Shown: in pieces, positions 59,152 through 64,000 of the stretch | How positions within the stretch are numbered: position 1 is the first letter of the stretch | How the letters are laid out: each line of letters opens with the position of its first letter | NCBI RefSeq assembly: GCF_030409945.1 | Contig: NZ_JAUFQV010000023.1 | Coordinates: forward strand, 1 to 64,000 | DNA length: 64,000 nucleotides | Reading direction: 5' to 3' | Source of the DNA: Vibrio tapetis subsp. quintayensis | GTDB taxonomy: Bacteria; Pseudomonadota; Gammaproteobacteria; Enterobacterales; Vibrionaceae | Program-made: the position numbers and the translations under genes | Notes under the pieces: generated by a model | Database searches by the model: none | Seen by the model: the letters and a program-made list of their open reading frames with translations, nothing else | What the model was told of the DNA's origin: nothing

Positions 59152-59862
59152 TCACTCCCCAGCGCGAACAAAAGCACTGAGGTGTGGATTGTTGTGATTT
59201 TGAGTCAGTTCCTCAATGGTGCCCACACTTTCCACCTCACCATTACGCATAAAGGCAAATTGACTCGCAATCGCCTTCGCGTCACTAATATGGTGTGTCA
59301 CCATCACGATGGTAATCCCTTTTTCGACGGCGAGCCTTTTCACCAGCTCCAGCATGTCTTCTCGAATAACGGGATCGAGTGCGGAAAATGGCTCATCGAG
59401 CAGCCAAATAGGGTGAGGCTGTACAAAGCATCGAGCTAAAGCAACCCGTTGTTTTTGGCCTCCTGACAGTTGCTCTGGTAATCGGCCTAGATAGCTTTCA
59501 ATCCCGACAAGTTCCGCCGCATCGCTCACCTGCTGGTGCTGCGCTTGCGAGAGCTTAAGGCCTGGATGCAAACCAAGGCCAATGTTTTCTCGTATAGTGA
59601 GATGAGCAAACAGGTTATGCTCTTGAAATAGCATTGAAAGCGGTCGTTGGTGTGGCAATAGCCCCAACAAACTCGCTTGATCAACGCTGATCTCACCGCT
59701 GCTCGGCTCAATAAACCCAGCAACCAATGCCAGTAAAGTCGACTTCCCGGCGCCACTTGGGCCCATAAGAGCGACAATGTCTCCTTGGTCAGCCTGCAGG
59801 TTAAACGTAAACAGCTCTTGCTGATATTGGTAATTGACGTTCGTTAACTCAAGCATTGCCAC
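59152..59862 (-). CDS. thiQ: Thiamine ABC transporter ATPase
   Basis: This is the energising subunit of the ThiBPQ importer for thiamine and thiamine pyrophosphate. It is 236 aa. Walker A is GPSGAGKST (~34-42), the signature LSGGQKQRVALARC (~134-147) and Walker B WLLDEPFSALD. A GTG at 59862 has GGAGG 6 nt upstream; the ATG at 59856 lies 12 nt from it, so GTG is preferred. It overlaps the end of thiP, indicating translational coupling. Confidence 0.95.
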   Translation of the reverse strand: MAMLELTNVNYQYQQELFTFNLQADQGDIVALMGPSGAGKSTLLALVAGFIEPSSGEISVDQASLLGLLPHQRPLSMLFQEHNLFAHLTIRENIGLGLHPGLKLSQAQHQQVSDAAELVGIESYLGRLPEQLSGGQKQRVALARCFVQPHPIWLLDEPFSALDPVIREDMLELVKRLAVEKGITIVMVTHHISDAKAIASQFAFMRNGEVESVGTIEELTQNHNNPHLSAFVRAGE

Positions 59863-61489
59863 GGGTAGCCTCCGTTTTTAATAATCTTTCTATAATGATG
59901 AAACTCAATACGCTCACAATTAAAAGGCTCAAAGAAACGGCCGCCGCTGCATCCATTTGATAACTTCCTAACATTTGGAACAGATACAGAGGTAAGGTTC
60001 TAAATTCTTGACCACCAAATAATGCGATGGCGCTGAGATCCCCCATCGATAGCATAAAACTGATCGCAAGCGCATGAGCAATCGGTTTACGTAATGCACG
60101 CCATTCCATTAACTTCAAATGGTCCCAGCCCGCCACACCCAAACTTGCGGTTAGGTACTGATATTGCTGTACTAATTGAAACATCGGCTGAGCCAGTGTT
60201 TTAATCACATATGGCAAGGCCATTAAGCTGTTGACCGCAATCACAACCCAAAATGCGACACTAAATACATCGGTAATGCTTCGCATCAGCAAGAACAACC
60301 CCGTACTCACCACCAAGCCGGGGGTAACGAGAATAATGGTGCCTATCAATTCTATTTTATCGGCTTTGAACGTTTTTCCGGTTAAGCGCCATATTCGGCT
60401 CGTCGCTAAGATCATCGAACCTAATGTCAGGGATCCAATGCTCGCCAACACGGCCACTTGCAATGACGCCGCCAGTGCCTGCCAAAAATTGCCATCCAGT
60501 AGCACCGCTAAGGCGCTTGGGTTGACGCCACTCACCACCACCATCAATAACGGCGGAATAACCAAAAACACCGAACCTAGTATCCAAAACCCGTCCCATG
60601 CTCTGGCTAACTTACTGTCTCTTCTAAACGCTGACGAACTTTGTGACGACCCGATAGATGTGGGCTGCGGCTTTGCCAGTTTTTGAATGGCCAAAGCCAG
60701 TAATCCACACAGCAACATTTGCCATATAGCTAACAAAGCCCCTGCTTGAAGATCAAAATCAAATTTAATCGCTTGGTAGATGGCCAACTCAATTGTCGTT
60801 GACTTCGGCCCACCTCCCAACGCCATGACGGTTGCAAAACTGGTAAAGCAAAGCATAAAAACGAGGCCACAAACATGTGGTAACTGTTGCATTAGCCTAG
60901 GCCACTCTACCCAGCGAAATTTTTGCCAGTGATTCATTCCTAGATGGGCGCACAACTTGTGTTGTTCGTATGGTATCCCGTCCAGAGATTGCACCAACAA
61001 GCGTGTTGCGTAAGGTAAATTAAAAAAGACATGGGCCAACAAGATGCCGTTTAATCCATAAATAGAAAAGTCTGGTTCTAGCCCTAACCCCTTTAGCCCG
61101 TCTATCAATAAACCGCTGTTACCATAAATGGCAAGTAGACCAAATACACCGACTAGTACGGGTAAGACCAAGGTGCTAGCAAACAGTTTAAGCAGCAGGC
61201 TTCTGCCCCAAAACTTCCGTTTTGAAATGGCATGAGCCACCGGAATCGCAAAGCCGACACTGAGTAAAGTCGACAAAAAGGCTTGGTAGAAACTAAATTG
61301 AGTCACATGGCGATAGTAAGGATCGCTCCAGATGTAGCTTGGATCAAAAGAAGGGGCGTGCAGTAACAAAGCACTCAAGGCTGCAATAACGAAAAGGGCA
61401 ATGCCAATAGCGGCAATGATGCCGGACTTAGGAACACGTCTGATCACGACAGGTCGCTTATAGTAAGAAGAGAGCTGCGCATTATGCAC
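59849..61489 (-). CDS. thiP: Thiamine ABC transporter permease
   Basis: This is a fused two-domain inner-membrane permease of 546 aa with about 12 helices. Each half has an EAA loop (GMNHWQKFRWVEWPRLMQQL, GVAGWDHLKLMEWRALRKPI) for contact with ThiQ. The start is a GTG (MHNAQLSSYYKRPVVIRR) with little ribosome binding signal, so the true start may lie a few codons downstream. It is 60 bp after thiB. Confidence 0.93.
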   Translation of the reverse strand: MHNAQLSSYYKRPVVIRRVPKSGIIAAIGIALFVIAALSALLLHAPSFDPSYIWSDPYYRHVTQFSFYQAFLSTLLSVGFAIPVAHAISKRKFWGRSLLLKLFASTLVLPVLVGVFGLLAIYGNSGLLIDGLKGLGLEPDFSIYGLNGILLAHVFFNLPYATRLLVQSLDGIPYEQHKLCAHLGMNHWQKFRWVEWPRLMQQLPHVCGLVFMLCFTSFATVMALGGGPKSTTIELAIYQAIKFDFDLQAGALLAIWQMLLCGLLALAIQKLAKPQPTSIGSSQSSSAFRRDSKLARAWDGFWILGSVFLVIPPLLMVVVSGVNPSALAVLLDGNFWQALAASLQVAVLASIGSLTLGSMILATSRIWRLTGKTFKADKIELIGTIILVTPGLVVSTGLFLLMRSITDVFSVAFWVVIAVNSLMALPYVIKTLAQPMFQLVQQYQYLTASLGVAGWDHLKLMEWRALRKPIAHALAISFMLSMGDLSAIALFGGQEFRTLPLYLFQMLGSYQMDAAAAVSLSLLIVSVLSFIIIERLLKTEATRGNA

Positions 61490-61549
61490 AGCTCAAACAA
61501 TATAAAGAACAGAGAGTAACCTAACGAGAGTCGAAAACGAATAACGAAA

Positions 61550-62542
61550 CTAATTAGTTAATGCACTTTGCCACTCACGCACCCAGCTTTTACGCTGTTT
61601 TGCGATTTCTTCCGGAGAAAAAGACAGAGCCTTACTTGGAACAGAAAGCGCGTCATACCCTTTTGGCAATTCAACGTCGGTTGCAGGGTACATCCAGTTA
61701 CCAGTAGGCATAGCAGATTGGAACTCTGAGCTTAAGATAAATTGCATAAATTGCTCACTTAGCTCTGGGTTTTTACTTGCTTTTACTTTTGCAGCCACTT
61801 CAACTTGCGTGTAGTGCCCCTCAGAAAAGCTAGCTGCTGCATACTTTTCGTCTTGCTCTGCGATGATGTGATAAGCCGGGGACGTCGTATAAGACAACAC
61901 CATGTCAGACTCACCTTTCAAGAACATGTTATACGCTTCCGACCAGCCCTTGGTAACAGTGACGGTTTTCTTCGCTAACTGCTGCCATGCATCACTGACG
62001 TTATCGCCATAGACAGATTTCATCCATAACATCAGGCCTTGTCCTGGCGTTGACGTCCGAGGGTCTTGATAGATAACTTTAAGATCGTCTCGTTGCTCAA
62101 CCAGCTCTTTTAAGCTTTTAGGAGGATTCTTTAAAGCTTCTTTGTTGTATACAAAAGCGAAATAGCCAAAATCGTATGGGACAAAAGTGGTATCTTGCCA
62201 GCCACCGGGTACCACCACCGCTGAAGTATCTACGCTGTGCTCAGCTAATAAGCCGGTTTGCTTAGCTTCGGCCATTAGGTTGTTATCAAGGCCAAGCAGT
62301 ACATCCGCTTTGCTGTTTTTTCCTTCCAAGCGCAAGCGATTCAAAATGGTGACACCATCATCCAAGGCAACCAAATTTAACGTACAGCCACATTGTGCTT
62401 CGAACGCTTTTTTAACCGCTGGGCCTGGGCCCCAATCAGCAGCAAATGAGTCGTAAGTATAAACGGTTAGCGTATCGGTATTCGCCATGGCGAATGGGGA
62501 AATCAGTGTAGCTACAGCTACTGACATCAGTGTTTTGTTCAC
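61550..62542 (-). CDS. thiB: Thiamine-binding periplasmic protein
   Basis: This is the substrate-binding protein of the thiamine/TPP importer. It is 330 aa. The signal peptide is MNKTLMSVAVATLISPFAMA. TLTVYTYDSFAADWGPGPAV and CGCTLNLVALDDGVTILNRL are typical of ThiB. The start is GTG with AGGAGC 6 nt upstream. It is the first gene of thiBPQ, and a TPP riboswitch lies in its leader. Confidence 0.95.
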   Translation of the reverse strand: MNKTLMSVAVATLISPFAMANTDTLTVYTYDSFAADWGPGPAVKKAFEAQCGCTLNLVALDDGVTILNRLRLEGKNSKADVLLGLDNNLMAEAKQTGLLAEHSVDTSAVVVPGGWQDTTFVPYDFGYFAFVYNKEALKNPPKSLKELVEQRDDLKVIYQDPRTSTPGQGLMLWMKSVYGDNVSDAWQQLAKKTVTVTKGWSEAYNMFLKGESDMVLSYTTSPAYHIIAEQDEKYAAASFSEGHYTQVEVAAKVKASKNPELSEQFMQFILSSEFQSAMPTGNWMYPATDVELPKGYDALSVPSKALSFSPEEIAKQRKSWVREWQSALTN

Positions 62543-62599
62543 AGCTCGCTCCTATCCTTTATGAGTGAGCGGCACAGGGGTTGAGGTGAAAGGTTCAAG

Positions 62600-62685
62600 C
62601 TCAATTCCTACGCCAGCATTATCTGGTTCAGGTATACGGGTATGATTCTCAGCGTCGGCAACATGCCTCAGCACCCCGAGAGTTT
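62600..62685 (-). ncRNA. TPP riboswitch (thi box)
   Basis: The minus strand carries CTCGGGGTGC, GCTGAGA and ACCCGTATACCTGA followed by GATAATGCTGGCGTAGG, the conserved core of the thiamine pyrophosphate aptamer. It ends about 58 bp before thiB. Downstream TGAGCGGC-like and GCCGCTCA-like pairing near the ribosome binding site suggests that TPP blocks translation initiation or transcription elongation of thiBPQ. Confidence 0.95.
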
Positions 62686-62762
62686 TGGTTTGATGAGTAT
62701 CAAACGTTGCAGCATTGTAAACTGTTCTACATCATTGAGCTATATGCATTACCACTCAATCA

Positions 62763-63389
62763 TTAAGATGGCCTTTGGTCGTAACCCCAACGTGGTACCA
62801 TTTTTTGTTCAACACCAAGATGATCTAATATTCTAGCAACCATAAAATCAACTAAGTCCTCAATCGACTTCGGTTGATGATAAAAGCCAGGAGCAGCAGG
62901 CATGATGGTGACCCCAAGCTGAGACAGTTTGTGCATGTTTTCTAGGTGCAATGTCGAAAATGGCGTTTCACGCACCACCAACAAGAGCTGGCCCCGCTCT
63001 TTCATCACCACATCAGCGGCACGCTCTATCAAATTATCAGACATCCCATGGGCAATGGCAGCAACACTGCCTGCACTACAAGGACAAACCACCATTTGCT
63101 TTGGAGCGGCAGAGCCCGAAGCAACGGGTGAAAACCAATCGTCTTTACCACATACCACCAATTTTTCAGGGTCGCAGTGCAGGTGTTCAACTAGCGCTTG
63201 TTTAGCTGCGTCAGGGCCACTTGGCAGCTTTAAACCATGTTCTGTTGCCAGTACAACTCGTGCCGCCGATGAAATAAGCAAAAAAACTTGGAAATCAGCC
63301 GCTAATAAACATTCAAGGAGTCTCAATCCGTAAGGAGCCCCAGAGGCCCCAGTAAATGCCAAGGTGATGGATTTTTGATGTTTGTTCAT
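62763..63389 (-). CDS. ubiX: Flavin prenyltransferase UbiX
   Basis: UbiX joins dimethylallyl phosphate to FMN to make the prenylated flavin cofactor of the UbiD decarboxylase in ubiquinone synthesis. It is 208 aa. [20 protein letters not shown] is the flavin-binding N-terminus, with [20 protein letters not shown] and [16 protein letters not shown] diagnostic. It lies just downstream of mpl with a 9-bp gap, as commonly seen. Confidence 0.96.
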   Translation of the reverse strand: MNKHQKSITLAFTGASGAPYGLRLLECLLAADFQVFLLISSAARVVLATEHGLKLPSGPDAAKQALVEHLHCDPEKLVVCGKDDWFSPVASGSAAPKQMVVCPCSAGSVAAIAHGMSDNLIERAADVVMKERGQLLLVVRETPFSTLHLENMHKLSQLGVTIMPAAPGFYHQPKSIEDLVDFMVARILDHLGVEQKMVPRWGYDQRPS

Positions 63390-63398
63390 GGTTGCCTC

Positions 63399-64000
63399 TT
63401 ATTTTCTTGCTAAGCCATCCAATAGCTTCTGATGAATGCCACCAAAGCCACCATTACTCATTACAAGAATCTGATCGTCAGGTTGTGCATCTGCAATGAT
63501 TTGAGCAACAAAGGCATTCATGTCTGGGTTTGTATAGGCAGGGGAAGAGCACTGTGTCGCGATGTCTTCAACTGACCATGTGATGTTGTCTGGTTGAAAA
63601 AGATAGACGTTATCCGCCACATTAAGCGATGCCGCAAGTGTGTCTTTATGCACGCCTAACTTCATTGTACTGGATCGAGGCTCTAGTACAGCCAAAATAC
63701 GCTTGGCGCCCACTTTGTCACGCAGACCTTGTAAGGTCAGTTCTATCGCGGTTGGATGATGAGCAAAATCGTCATAAACCGTCACACCTTTCACTTCACC
63801 TTTAAGCTCTAACCGGCGCTTAGTATTAATGAATTTGGCTAACGATTCGCAGGCTAAATCCGGTGTTACGCCAACATGTCGCGCCGCTGCAATGGCCATT
63901 AGTGCATTATTGACATTATGTTCGCCAACTAAATCCCATTGAACCCGGCCTACTCTCTCATTTTTTAATATCACATCAAAATCGCTGCCATCTTTTTTGT
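63399..64000 (-). CDS. mpl: UDP-N-acetylmuramate tripeptide ligase Mpl, partial (3' end)
   Basis: This is the C-terminal ~199 residues of Mpl, which attaches recycled murein tripeptide to UDP-MurNAc. The reading frame stays open to the right edge, so the 5' part lies beyond the window. VGEHNVNNALMAIAAARHVG, YDDFAHHPTAIELTLQGLR and AVLEPRSSTMKLGVH are Mur ligase C-terminal motifs specific to Mpl. An in-frame GTG at 63974 is internal, not a start. Confidence 0.95.
   Translation of the reverse strand, partial: KKDGSDFDVILKNERVGRVQWDLVGEHNVNNALMAIAAARHVGVTPDLACESLAKFINTKRRLELKGEVKGVTVYDDFAHHPTAIELTLQGLRDKVGAKRILAVLEPRSSTMKLGVHKDTLAASLNVADNVYLFQPDNITWSVEDIATQCSSPAYTNPDMNAFVAQIIADAQPDDQILVMSNGGFGGIHQKLLDGLARK

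Overview
This 64 kb window is chromosomal DNA from a gammaproteobacterium, almost certainly a Vibrio or close relative. The protein sequences, the gene order (grcA-thrCBA, arcA/arcB, yhcC, gltBD, mtnN-cbiB-btuF, carAB-dapB, rpsP-rimM-trmD-rplS, ffh, thiBPQ) and a VCR-like attC integron site all point that way. The species cannot be fixed from the sequence alone.

Region 1 (1-8106) is an accessory island. It holds an integron cassette with a clear attC site at the left edge, an AbiJ-like/Mrr-type nuclease gene, a 182-bp inverted-repeat element, a 379-aa protein followed by several micro-ORFs, a minus-strand cluster of three uncharacterised genes whose spacers look like collapsed attC sites, a long palindrome, and an orphan 281-aa gene. 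Its right border lies inside grcA: only the last 56 codons of grcA remain (8107-8277), so the island or something inside it entered that gene.

Region 2 (8278-16140) is core genome: the threonine operon (thrL leader peptide, attenuator, thrA-thrB-thrC, minus strand), a small outer-membrane barrel candidate, a RraA/HMG-aldolase family protein, and arcA with a 0.78-kb leader that carries an FNR box and a 13-codon ORF. Region 3 (16160-34800) has arcB with a downstream lipoprotein, a PAS-GGDEF diguanylate cyclase, the radical SAM gene yhcC, and two complete and different glutamate synthases (gltBD pairs) in tandem. Region 4 (34811-40278) holds a DUF1499 lipoprotein, mtnN-cbiB-btuF (nucleosidase and cobamide salvage), a TRIC-type channel, a LysR regulator and a TauE/SafE permease.

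Region 5 (40401-52424) has carAB with ARG boxes and an upstream promoter, dapB, the ribosomal operon rpsP-rimM-trmD-rplS, ffh, and a ypjD-corB pair for which a link to magnesium homeostasis is likely. Region 6 (52450-64000) has a D-2-hydroxyacid dehydrogenase, rluA, rapA, a PIN-PhoH ATPase gene, a TPP-riboswitch-controlled thiamine ABC transporter (thiBPQ), ubiX, and the 3' part of mpl, which runs off the right edge.

The core genes are intact and ordinary. The novelty is concentrated in the first 8.1 kb. The best candidate for an undescribed system is the three-gene cluster at 4751-6530, which lies in the same island as the nuclease gene.
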